Shown: in pieces, positions 36,232-44,237 of the stretch | How positions within the stretch are numbered: position 1 is the first letter of the stretch | How the letters are laid out: every line of letters starts with the position of its first letter | Assembly (NCBI GenBank): GCA_900552645.1 | Contig: USAN01000008.1 | Coordinates: 1 to 64,000 of the forward strand | Length of the DNA: 64,000 bases | From: an uncultured Bacteroides sp. | GTDB lineage: Bacteria; Bacteroidota; Bacteroidia; Bacteroidales; Bacteroidaceae | Direction: 5' to 3' | Position numbers and translations under genes: made by a program | Notes under the pieces: model-generated | What the model saw: the letters and a program-made list of their open reading frames with translations, nothing else | Databases searched by the model: none | Told to the model about the DNA's origin: nothing

Positions 36232-37455
36232 TTACTCTTTTATTTTTATGATACATGGTTGTTCCAATGATTTTTTCCATTCAGCTAAATAACGGAACCA
36301 ATCTTTATCGTCATTAAATCCAAATTTTTCTTTTTTTGAGGTAAATGTAGTATAGTAATGAAAGCTGTTTTTCCCATCTGCACTAATTGTGTATAGATAA
36401 TTGTCGGCATCTTCTGTTTCTTTGCCGCGAATTGTTTTAGGAATGAATGTTCCTATCCCTACTGTTTCTTTTGCATATTTTACAGTGTCGCCTACTGGCC
36501 AGTCCGTTCCCCAACTTCCAAGTAAACCATCATGATCGGAAATCATGGAAGGATTTTCCTTAAGTTTCTGTACACCTGTTGAGAAAGTCTTTTTGTTAAG
36601 TGGCTCATCGAAAATAGACTCTATCTTTATATCACGATGTCCGGCATATAGAGTATACCTGTTTATCATGTTGATCTCGTCATTTTGATATTCCCATCCA
36701 GTAACGCGAGCTTCTACAATAGCACGTACTGGCCCTGATGATATAACTCTTTCAGTACGTTCAACTACCGGAGTAATATGACTTGCAGAGCTCCCGGTCC
36801 ATCCTTTTAAAGCTCCTATTCCGCAGCTATTGTTTACCTTGAGTACATCATCACCAAACCCACGTTTCAACTGTTCATCGGTTGGATAAAACTTGCTCTC
36901 ATTTATTTCAAGTCCTTTATTGAATTTGCCATAAGGATCTACTGTCTGCTTCTCATTAAAGTATACTCGGTATGCAACAAGTTCACTTTCGAATGCTGGT
37001 CCGTGATGATGAGTAAAACTATATACATTTTCATCTCCAGAAGCCGACATACCTGTAATATATGCAAGTTTACCGCGCCCGTTGTAAGCCATCATTTCTG
37101 CAAATGTTCTTGCTGGGTAATTCTTTTTTTCCTTTATGGAAGAAAGTGTTATATGGAAAGTTTTTGTAGATTTAGCAGGAATATCTGCTACAAATGCTAG
37201 TTCGTCTGCACGTGCATCTTTGTCAAGATCGTCAATCTGTGACGGAATTTCCTTAGTGCCCTCAGTTACCGTTGCCGATTTTATTCTGAAACCAGTATTA
37301 AGCTTATTAAGATTAATAACAATAGGTTCATCAGTACGAATATGATTAATCGGATTTGTAACCGTAATTGTTATTTTTTTCGTTGAGTTCTGTGCAGTTA
37401 AGTTTCCAGAAAATCCTGTTATAATTAACAGGACCATAATAATGTGCTTTTTCAT
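36232..37455 (-). CDS. DUF4861 domain-containing secreted protein
   Basis: The start at 37455 (MKKHIIMVLLIITGFSGN) is chosen since it opens a signal peptide; an in-frame ATG at 37533 would place 26 residues ahead of it and run into the terminator hairpin. The ~407-residue mature protein begins ITITVTNPINHIRTDEPIVI and has the DUF4861 pattern DDLDKDARADELAFV. It is beta-rich and lies at the head of an operon with GH43 and GH28. DUF4861 proteins accompany pectin/rhamnogalacturonan-utilisation genes; the reaction is unknown, and a role as a lyase or esterase is unproven. Confidence 0.83.
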   Translation of the reverse strand: MKKHIIMVLLIITGFSGNLTAQNSTKKITITVTNPINHIRTDEPIVINLNKLNTGFRIKSATVTEGTKEIPSQIDDLDKDARADELAFVADIPAKSTKTFHITLSSIKEKKNYPARTFAEMMAYNGRGKLAYITGMSASGDENVYSFTHHHGPAFESELVAYRVYFNEKQTVDPYGKFNKGLEINESKFYPTDEQLKRGFGDDVLKVNNSCGIGALKGWTGSSASHITPVVERTERVISSGPVRAIVEARVTGWEYQNDEINMINRYTLYAGHRDIKIESIFDEPLNKKTFSTGVQKLKENPSMISDHDGLLGSWGTDWPVGDTVKYAKETVGIGTFIPKTIRGKETEDADNYLYTISADGKNSFHYYTTFTSKKEKFGFNDDKDWFRYLAEWKKSLEQPCIIKIKE

Positions 37456-37484
37456 AAATTTGTATTGGTTTTTAATAATAAAAA

Positions 37485-37530
37485 TTACTCTTTTGGAAAG
37501 AATAAGTATACATTCTTTCCAAAAGAGTAA
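37485..37530 (-). terminator. Strong hairpin terminator between GH28 (second) and DUF4861
   Basis: Perfect 19-bp arms (TTACTCTTTTGGAAAGAAT) around an 8-base loop. On the minus strand the stem is followed by TTTTTATTATT. It ends the second GH28 transcript 11 bases after its stop and sets it apart from the DUF4861-GH43-GH28 operon. Confidence 0.9.
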
Positions 37531-37540
37531 CAAATATACA

Positions 37541-39154
37541 TTAAAAGTTAAGTTCTACACCTTTTGCATCTACTGTTTTGTAATTATTATCACCTATAGT
37601 AACATTCGATACGTTTTTCATCTGAATAGTTTTTCCCCCTTTTTTAAGTTTGATGCTAGTGTTTTTTATACTTACATCTTCTGCTTGACTCAATACTATT
37701 CCCTGATCGGCATTTACAATATTAATGTCTTTAAGCTGAATATTCTTGATTCTCATTTCGGGCAGTCCGTTAAAGAATGCTGCTCTCTGAGCTCCGTTAC
37801 AAGTAACATTACTTATATAAATATTACGGAATGAAGGAGTCTCTTCGGTAACAGCAGGTATTGAGTTGTCTACTTTTTTTCTGTCTTCTTCTTCACCATC
37901 TTCACCCGGACCTTTACCACCATAGAATAGATCGAATATCAAAGCATCGTTAGGTATGTTTATCATATTGATATTTTTGATGAAAATATTTTCAACCACT
38001 CCACCACGACCACGTGTACTCTTGAATCGTAACCCTACATCAGTACCAAGGAAAGTACAGTTATCTACGTAGATATTTTTTACGCCACCCGACATTTCAC
38101 TTCCTACTACAAATCCTCCATGACCATGCAGTACTGTATTGTTCATTACTACTACATTTTGACAAGGTTCACCACGACGACGCCCATCGGCATCCTTACC
38201 AGATTTAATACATATACCATCATCTCCTGCATCGAAAGAATTGTTGGTTATAAGTGCATTAGTACACGATTCTAAATCGAGCGCATCGCCATTTTGCGAA
38301 TACCATGGATTAGAAACTGTAACATTGTTTATAGTAATATCATTACATGAAAGTGGGTGTAGGCACCAACTTGGAGAGTTCTTGAAAGTAACTCCTTCAA
38401 GCAGAACTTTATCGCATTTTACAAAACTCAATAATACCGGGCGTAACCAATCGCGTATGCTATTCCAATCATCTTGAGTCTTTATTCCTTCTGGAACATT
38501 GAAATTAGCACAAGCTTTTGCACCTTTTAGTGATCCTGTACTTGGATACCATATTTTCTGTGCATCATCTACTACACCTCCCGATGCTACAAGCTTTTTC
38601 CACTGAGAGGCCGTAAGTTTTTCTCTTTTTGTAGGACGCCAAGTATCTCCATTTCCATCGAATATTCCATATCCTGTTATTGCAATGTTCTTTGCAGAAC
38701 GCGCAGAGATAGGAGATACGCATCGACGAGTATCAAGACCTTCGAAAGATGTATTTATTATTGGATATTGTGAATGATCGTCTGTAAAAAGAATCAGTGC
38801 ATTACGCTCAGTATACAGATTAACATTATCAAGAATTTCAATAGGTCCGGTAATCCATAACCCTTCAGGTATTATTACTTTACCTCCACCTTTTTTATTT
38901 ACTGCCTTGATTGCATTGTTTATAGCAGCAGTATTTAGGGTATAACCATCGGCCACAGCACCGAAATCTTTTATGTTTACGCTATAATCAGGAAATACTG
39001 GCTGTTTTACCTGATTCATTTTGAAAGGTAATTTTGAATAAAACGAAGCTTCAGGATAATCCTGTGCTTGTACTAAATGATTAATGCTTAATGCTGTAAA
39101 AAGTAATAGGGTTTTTATTATCGACTTTGATAATAAGATCTTTGGCAATATCAT
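37541..39154 (-). CDS. Glycoside hydrolase family 28 (polygalacturonase-like), second copy
   Basis: A 537-residue secreted beta-helix enzyme (signal cut after about LVQAQ, residue 31). GH28 motifs are all present: NGDALDLESC, DAGDDGICIKSGKDADGR, GHGGFVVGSEMSGG and RFKSTRGRGG. It differs from the first GH28 in an inserted ~40-residue acidic segment after FYGGKGPGEDGEEEDRK. GDALD in place of GDGCD suggests another pectic linkage (exo-acting or rhamnogalacturonan), which is an inference. Own transcription unit with a long 5' region and a strong terminator. Confidence 0.92.
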   Translation of the reverse strand: MILPKILLSKSIIKTLLLFTALSINHLVQAQDYPEASFYSKLPFKMNQVKQPVFPDYSVNIKDFGAVADGYTLNTAAINNAIKAVNKKGGGKVIIPEGLWITGPIEILDNVNLYTERNALILFTDDHSQYPIINTSFEGLDTRRCVSPISARSAKNIAITGYGIFDGNGDTWRPTKREKLTASQWKKLVASGGVVDDAQKIWYPSTGSLKGAKACANFNVPEGIKTQDDWNSIRDWLRPVLLSFVKCDKVLLEGVTFKNSPSWCLHPLSCNDITINNVTVSNPWYSQNGDALDLESCTNALITNNSFDAGDDGICIKSGKDADGRRRGEPCQNVVVMNNTVLHGHGGFVVGSEMSGGVKNIYVDNCTFLGTDVGLRFKSTRGRGGVVENIFIKNINMINIPNDALIFDLFYGGKGPGEDGEEEDRKKVDNSIPAVTEETPSFRNIYISNVTCNGAQRAAFFNGLPEMRIKNIQLKDINIVNADQGIVLSQAEDVSIKNTSIKLKKGGKTIQMKNVSNVTIGDNNYKTVDAKGVELNF

Positions 39155-39642
39155 GGTATTAATTTATATAGTGAATAATAATTTTAATCTCTCAAAGAAG
39201 TTATTATTGTCTCTATAAATTATCCTCACGGACTATTTATAGAGCACAATAATTTTTTTCATGTTAACCTAATTCTAACCTTAAATAAATATTATGAAAA
39301 AACCTCTTAAATCTGTAAGCAAAAATATTGTATAAAAACAGAACTATTGTGTATTAATTGACAGTAATCGTGGAAATATTGTTTTTAGAAGTGGTAAATT
39401 TTGGTACAGATATACTTTTTTGTACATCTGTATTTTTGAATTATCTATTTATTTGCCTCTTAAATATCAAGTTTTCAGTATTTTCTAAATAAAGATGATC
39501 TTTTTGTAATAAAGTTCCGTACGAATAAAATTGCTAGACAATCTTTTCAATAATGTTTATAAAACATATAAATATTAATTTCCGTTTTAGTAATATATCC
39601 TTATGGTTGAATTTGTAGAAATTAAATAATGATATTTCTGAA
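39155..39642. other. Divergent intergenic region between GH28 and fabI
   Basis: No gene is seen. It contains a strong stem-loop near GH28 (39204-39252) and an imperfect inverted repeat, TACAGATATAC/GTACATCTGTA (about 39402-39431), that could bind a regulator of the pectin genes. A TATTTTTG on the plus strand just after it lacks a -33 partner. The rest is plain AT-rich sequence. Confidence 0.5.
39204..39252 (-). promoter_or_regulatory. Stem-loop in the 5' leader of the second GH28 gene
   Basis: CTCTATAAAT pairs with ATTTATAGAG, and outer TTATTGT/ACAATAA arms extend it to about 17 bp with one bulge; the loop is 14 bases. It begins 50 bases upstream of the GH28 start. A T-run follows on the plus strand, where there is no gene to terminate, so a leader-RNA role or an operator is more likely. 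Confidence 0.5.
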
Positions 39643-39673
39643 ATTGAATTTTAATTTATTGTTATTATCTTTG
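39643..39673 (+). promoter_or_regulatory. Promoter of fabI
   Basis: ATTG (39643-39646), 19 bases, then TATCTTTG (39666-39673) fit the Bacteroidetes consensus. The ATG at 39701 follows 28 bases later, so the promoter lies inside the longer open frame that begins at 39629; this supports the later start. Confidence 0.65.
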
Positions 39674-39700
39674 TCGTCTAATTTAACAATTTTTGAAGGT

Positions 39701-40558
39701 ATGAGTTACAATTTGTTGAAAGGAAAAAGAGGTATAATATTTGGTGCACTTAACGAACATTCCATAGCATGGAAAGTTGCCGAAAAGGCAGTTGAAGAAG
39801 GTGCAGTTATAACATTATCTAATACTCCTGTTGCAGTGAGAATGGGAGAGGTATCTGCTTTGTCCGAAAAACTTAACTGTGAAGTAATAGCTGCCGACGC
39901 TACAAGCGTTGAAGACCTAGAGAATGTATTCAAACGTTCTATGGAAGTTTTGGGTGGTAAAATAGATTTTGTACTTCACTCTATAGGTATGTCACCTAAC
40001 GTACGCAAAAAACGTACATATGATGATCTTGACTACGATATGCTTAATAAGACTCTTGATATTTCGGCTGTTTCATTCCATAAGATGATTCAGGCAGCTA
40101 AGAAACTTGATGCTATCTCTGAATATGGTTCTATTCTAGCTTTAAGTTATGTAGCAGCTCAGCGTACTTTTTATGGATATAACGATATGGCCGATGCTAA
40201 AGCATTACTTGAATCAATAGCACGTAGCTTTGGTTATATATACGGTCGTGAGCATAATGTACGCGTTAATACAATTTCTCAGTCACCAACTATGACTACT
40301 GCCGGAGCCGGTGTTAAAGGTATGGACAAATTGTTCGACTTTGCGAACCGTATGTCTCCACTTGGAAATGCATCGGCAGATGAGTGTGCTGACTATTGTA
40401 TCGTAATGTTCTCGGATCTGACACGTAAGGTTACCATGCAGAATCTTTATCATGACGGAGGATTCTCTAGCGTAGGTATGAGCTTACGAGCAATGGCTAC
40501 CTACGAAAAGGGTCTTGATGAATATAAGGATGCAGAAGGTCATATAATATATGGCTAA
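39701..40558 (+). CDS. fabI: Enoyl-[acyl-carrier-protein] reductase FabI
   Basis: NADH-dependent last step of fatty-acid elongation; cytosolic tetramer. The start MSYNLLKGKRG is chosen over an in-frame ATG at 39629, which would add 24 hydrophobic residues overlapping the promoter. The FabI-type Rossmann start GIIFGALNEHSIAWKVA is near residue 11. The catalytic Tyr/Lys pair shows as YGYNDMADAK (about 172-181; Y-x6-K), and the VRVNTISQSP block follows. At 285 residues it is a little longer than E. coli FabI, usual for Bacteroidetes. It is followed by gldB 7 bases later. Confidence 0.93.
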   Translation: MSYNLLKGKRGIIFGALNEHSIAWKVAEKAVEEGAVITLSNTPVAVRMGEVSALSEKLNCEVIAADATSVEDLENVFKRSMEVLGGKIDFVLHSIGMSPNVRKKRTYDDLDYDMLNKTLDISAVSFHKMIQAAKKLDAISEYGSILALSYVAAQRTFYGYNDMADAKALLESIARSFGYIYGREHNVRVNTISQSPTMTTAGAGVKGMDKLFDFANRMSPLGNASADECADYCIVMFSDLTRKVTMQNLYHDGGFSSVGMSLRAMATYEKGLDEYKDAEGHIIYG

Positions 40559-40565
40559 TTGAAAA

Positions 40566-41564
40566 ATGATAAAAAGAATTTTATTCATATTATTGTGTCT
40601 TGGGTTCTTTGTTTCCTGTGATTTTACAGGAAATAAGGACCAAGCCGATAACCACAATATCAAAATAGATAGATACGACCATCTCCAGTTTGAGTATGTA
40701 ACTACCAATAGTTTTACTGCACTGCAGAAAATGAACATGGAATATCCTCAGGCTACAAAATTGCTAATAGAAGATGTACTTGCGATAGGCGAAGTAGATG
40801 ACAGTAAAATTAATGACCGTATGGTAGACTATTTCCGTGATACTACCTTACTGACATTAATGTACGAAGCCGAAGAAAAATTTAAGGACATAACTTCTAT
40901 CGAAAACCAGTTTACAAGAGGCTTCAAGAGATTGAAGACAGAGATACCTGGAATAAAGATACCTAGAATATATTCACAACTGTCTGCATTGAACCAGTCA
41001 GTAGTAGTAGGCGACAGTATAATAGGATTCAGTATTGACAAATATATGGGTTCGGACTATCCCCTTTATAAGCGTTACTATCATGAATACCAAAGCAGAC
41101 TTATGACACAAGATAGGATTGCTCCGGATTGCTTTACATTTTATCTATTAAGTCAATATCCGTTAAACTGGAATCCAAAAAGAAATTTGCTTGATATTAT
41201 GATGCACAGAGGCAAGATAAACTGGGTAGTAAGCAATATACTTGGATACAAATCGTTTGAAAAAGAACTAGGTTATAGCGAAAATGATATAGAATGGTGT
41301 AAGAATAACAAGGATATTTTATGGGATAATATGATCCTTAAAGGACATATATATACCAATGATCCTATGATAGTGAGAAGCTACATTAAAGAAGATCCGT
41401 TCAGGCTTATACTTAGTATTGAAACTCCTCCATCTATAGGAGTATGGATGGGAATGCAGCTGATAGATAAATATATGAAAATAAACAAAGAAAAAACTAT
41501 CAACGAACTGTTGAATGATACAGACTATGTTGGAATGATATCTTCTATGAATTTAAAAATTTGA
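40566..41564 (+). CDS. gldB: GldB-like lipoprotein
   Basis: A 332-residue lipoprotein (lipobox FVSC, Cys18) of the GldB family, first described for gliding in Flavobacterium but common in non-gliding Bacteroidales, where its role is not known. Family features include the early IDRYDHLQFE segment, IGFSIDKYMGSDYPLYKRY in the middle (about 157-176) and a late IETPPSIGVWMGMQLIDKYM. It is a DUF2268-like zinc-peptidase relative in fold, without a clear zinc motif. It lies between fabI and a methyltransferase gene in a compact operon. Confidence 0.8.
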   Translation: MIKRILFILLCLGFFVSCDFTGNKDQADNHNIKIDRYDHLQFEYVTTNSFTALQKMNMEYPQATKLLIEDVLAIGEVDDSKINDRMVDYFRDTTLLTLMYEAEEKFKDITSIENQFTRGFKRLKTEIPGIKIPRIYSQLSALNQSVVVGDSIIGFSIDKYMGSDYPLYKRYYHEYQSRLMTQDRIAPDCFTFYLLSQYPLNWNPKRNLLDIMMHRGKINWVVSNILGYKSFEKELGYSENDIEWCKNNKDILWDNMILKGHIYTNDPMIVRSYIKEDPFRLILSIETPPSIGVWMGMQLIDKYMKINKEKTINELLNDTDYVGMISSMNLKI

Positions 41565-41566
41565 AA

Positions 41567-42271
41567 ATGGATACTGCTTTATATCTTATTCCGGTAACAC
41601 TTGGTGATACCAATCTTACAAATGTACTTCCTGCATACAATAAGGAAGTAGTATTGTCTATTAAACATTTTATAGTAGAAGACGTACGTTCTGCCCGAAG
41701 ATTTCTTAAAAAGGTAGATCGTGAAATAAATATAGATTCACTACAATTCTACCCACTCAACAAGCATACATCAAAAGAAGATATTTCGGGATATCTTGAT
41801 CCTCTTATTAAGGGTGAGTCAATAGGAGTAATCTCGGAAGCAGGATGCCCTGCTGTTGCAGATCCTGGGGCGGATGTTGTAGCTATAGCACAGAGGCGTA
41901 ATCTTAAGATAGTACCTCTAGTAGGCCCTTCATCTATTATAATGTCAGTAATGGGATCTGGATTTAATGGTCAGAGTTTTGCTTTTAATGGATACTTACC
42001 AGTTGATCAAAATGAAAGAATAAAGCGCTTAAAAGCATTGGAACAGCGTGTGTATAATGAGGACCAAACTCAACTTTTTATAGAAACTCCATATCGAAAC
42101 AATAAGATGGCAGAAGATATAGTTAATAACTGCCGTCCTTCTACTAAACTGTGCATAGCTGCAAATATTACTTGCGACAACGAATATATTAGGACAAAGA
42201 GTATAAAGGAGTGGCAGGGAAAATTGCCAGATCTTTCAAAAATTCCATGTATATTCCTTATCTACAAATGA
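41567..42271 (+). CDS. SAM-dependent methyltransferase, tetrapyrrole-methylase fold (RsmI-like)
   Basis: A 234-residue cytosolic protein. The ATG at 41567, two bases after the gldB stop, is preferred to the TTG at 41561. It has the RsmI-like core EDVRSARRFLKKV, GVISEAGCPAVADPGADVV (about 84-102) and VPLVGPSSIIMSVMGSG, which form the SAM pocket. RsmI methylates the 2'-O of C1402 in 16S rRNA; this protein is shorter than RsmI and belongs to the second, less-studied Bacteroidetes copy, so the target is uncertain. Confidence 0.82.
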   Translation: MDTALYLIPVTLGDTNLTNVLPAYNKEVVLSIKHFIVEDVRSARRFLKKVDREINIDSLQFYPLNKHTSKEDISGYLDPLIKGESIGVISEAGCPAVADPGADVVAIAQRRNLKIVPLVGPSSIIMSVMGSGFNGQSFAFNGYLPVDQNERIKRLKALEQRVYNEDQTQLFIETPYRNNKMAEDIVNNCRPSTKLCIAANITCDNEYIRTKSIKEWQGKLPDLSKIPCIFLIYK

Positions 42272-43248
42272 TAGTTTTGCCATAGTGAACATACCATTTG
42301 AAGATGTTCTATCTCTTCTTGAAGGAATATGCTATAGTTTGACTTATTATTAAGTATTTCTTCGGGAGAAACTAACTTATAGTCTTTTGATTTTAAATGA
42401 ATGTTTTCATCTAATGGAAGTATATAAAGTATTATATTCTTTTTCTTTCCCTTTATAGACAAAGTATATTTTAAACTGAATCGAGGATCAAGTTTTGAGG
42501 CAGCAATTCCTAAAGAGAGTGAAGAGATTTTTTTGGCTCTCTTATTGGCATTAGGTTTATGCTCGAATAGATAATCTTCGATCGGAGTGTCTAGTTTTCC
42601 AATATCAAACTTGCTGTAAATTCGTGGCGATACTAATATTTTTCCTTCATAAATCGGTATTACTCTTATTATTGGCATTACTCCATAATTTCTTATGAGA
42701 ACTATTGTTAGTATATAGTTTACTATTATACATACTATATATACTATAGGAGGTAATATATGTGTAAGTAGAAATATATTATCTATATGCATTGGCTGAA
42801 AAATGAAATATATTATGCATCCAACTATAATATATATAAGCGAAAAAAATACAACCATTTGATTTGCTATCTGATTAAGAATGGTAACCTTATAGTAAGT
42901 TTCCTTAATGAGTGGATAATATATTTTAGGAAAAAAAATGAATACCATCGAGAAGCATAGTATCATTACAAGCAACGTAAGTGGTACGGATTTGTCAGGA
43001 ATAAGAATATTACCTGTAAATAATTTTATAAGTGTACATATAACAAGAGCCAGAGTAGTATGTAAAAGGATAATGTTTGGCTTGAATATAATTGATTTTA
43101 CCGCCTTTACATATATAGATGTGGTAATACTTAATATGGTGCATGCGTAAATTACATAAGCATCAGTAAAGGATATACAGAAAAACATGCATATAATAGC
43201 CGGAATAAGCCCTAATGCAAGATTAGGATTTCTTTTTAAAAAACTCAT
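42262..43248 (-). CDS. Integral membrane protein of unknown function
   Basis: A 328-residue protein with five to six hydrophobic helices in the first ~190 residues (for example LALGLIPAIICMFFCISF and IVCIIVNYILTIVLI). A cytosolic-looking C-terminal part follows, with ISSLSLGIAASKLDPRFSLKY. No family is recognised. It is convergent with the methyltransferase gene and overlaps its end by 10 bases. It has no operon partner. Confidence 0.6.
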   Translation of the reverse strand: MSFLKRNPNLALGLIPAIICMFFCISFTDAYVIYACTILSITTSIYVKAVKSIIFKPNIILLHTTLALVICTLIKLFTGNILIPDKSVPLTLLVMILCFSMVFIFFPKIYYPLIKETYYKVTILNQIANQMVVFFSLIYIIVGCIIYFIFQPMHIDNIFLLTHILPPIVYIVCIIVNYILTIVLIRNYGVMPIIRVIPIYEGKILVSPRIYSKFDIGKLDTPIEDYLFEHKPNANKRAKKISSLSLGIAASKLDPRFSLKYTLSIKGKKKNIILYILPLDENIHLKSKDYKLVSPEEILNNKSNYSIFLQEEIEHLQMVCSLWQNYHL

Positions 43249-43324
43249 CTCTTCTCTCTCTATTTTATAAAAATCATATATACATAATAAACAAAATAGG
43301 CATTAACTTGTTTATTAGAACTAT

Positions 43325-44170
43325 TTATTTTATATATTTTTCTGCATGATATGAGGATCTCACTAAAGGAGCACTCTCTACTTTCCTGAATCCTTTGTTT
43401 ATAGCCTTTTCCTTATAAATAAGGAATTGCTCGGGAGTAATGTATTCCTTTACCGGATAATGACGATGTGTAGGCTGAAGGTACTGACCAATGGTAAGTA
43501 TGGAACAACCATTTTCGAGTAAATCGTCCATAATCTGCTCGACTTCCAATGAAGTTTCGCCTAAACCTACCATTATACCCGATTTTGCATTTATTCCTTC
43601 AGAGGAAATTTTTCTAATTACTTTCAGGCTCCTGTCATAGTCGGCTCCACTTCTTACCAATGGACTTATTCGTCTTACAGTTTCCATATTATGAGAAATT
43701 ATATCTGGTAATTCATCTATTATAAGTTGAATGAGATTCTCATTACCTTTAAAGTCGGGTATTAGTACTTCGATAGTTGTATGAGGATTTATTTTTTTTA
43801 TTTCACGTATAGTTGTAGCCCAATGAGTTGCTCCATAATCGCAAAGATCATCACGATCTACGGAGGTTATTACTGCATGGTCTAATTTCATGAGATTTAT
43901 AGATTCTGCTACATTAAGGGGTTCAGTATCATCTAGCGGCATAGGATGTCCCGTACGGGTATTGCAGAATTTGCATGAACGAGTACATATATCACCACCT
44001 ATCATGAAAGTAGCCGTACCTTTTCCCCAGCATTCACCCATATTTGGACAACGGCCGCTACTACATATAGTATGTAACTTATGTGAATCTACAATCTGTT
44101 TTGTGGCACTGTATCGAGTATTAGCCGCAATATTAATTTTAAGCCAATCAGGCTTTTTTACATGTTCCAT
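43325..44170 (-). CDS. lipA: Lipoyl synthase LipA
   Basis: Radical SAM enzyme that inserts two sulfurs into octanoyl groups on lipoate-dependent enzymes. The 281-residue length is normal. The auxiliary cluster cysteines (C-x4-C-x5-C: CSSGRCPNMGEC) lie at about 36-47, the SAM cluster CxxxCxxC as CTRSCKFC at about 62-69, and the family end SSYHAEKY (Ser ligand block RSSYHA) near 272-279. It lies 67 bases downstream of the peptidase gene but behind a hairpin. No lipB is present in the window. Confidence 0.95.
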   Translation of the reverse strand: MEHVKKPDWLKINIAANTRYSATKQIVDSHKLHTICSSGRCPNMGECWGKGTATFMIGGDICTRSCKFCNTRTGHPMPLDDTEPLNVAESINLMKLDHAVITSVDRDDLCDYGATHWATTIREIKKINPHTTIEVLIPDFKGNENLIQLIIDELPDIISHNMETVRRISPLVRSGADYDRSLKVIRKISSEGINAKSGIMVGLGETSLEVEQIMDDLLENGCSILTIGQYLQPTHRHYPVKEYITPEQFLIYKEKAINKGFRKVESAPLVRSSYHAEKYIK

Positions 44171-44181
44171 GGTATTAAAAT

Positions 44182-44225
44182 AATATACGGACCCAATGTA
44201 GTAAAAAACAGTGTATCCGTATATT
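44182..44225 (-). terminator. Hairpin between the DPP-IV-type peptidase and lipA
   Basis: AATATACGGA and TCCGTATATT pair across a 24-base loop containing an A6 run. On the minus strand ATTATTTTAA follows. It is a moderate terminator for the peptidase gene. Confidence 0.5.
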
Positions 44226-44237
44226 GTTTTATATAAA

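Noticed and set aside
39629..39700. N-terminal extension of FabI from the ATG at 39629
   Set aside because: It contains the promoter elements, and the standard FabI N-terminus begins at 39701.
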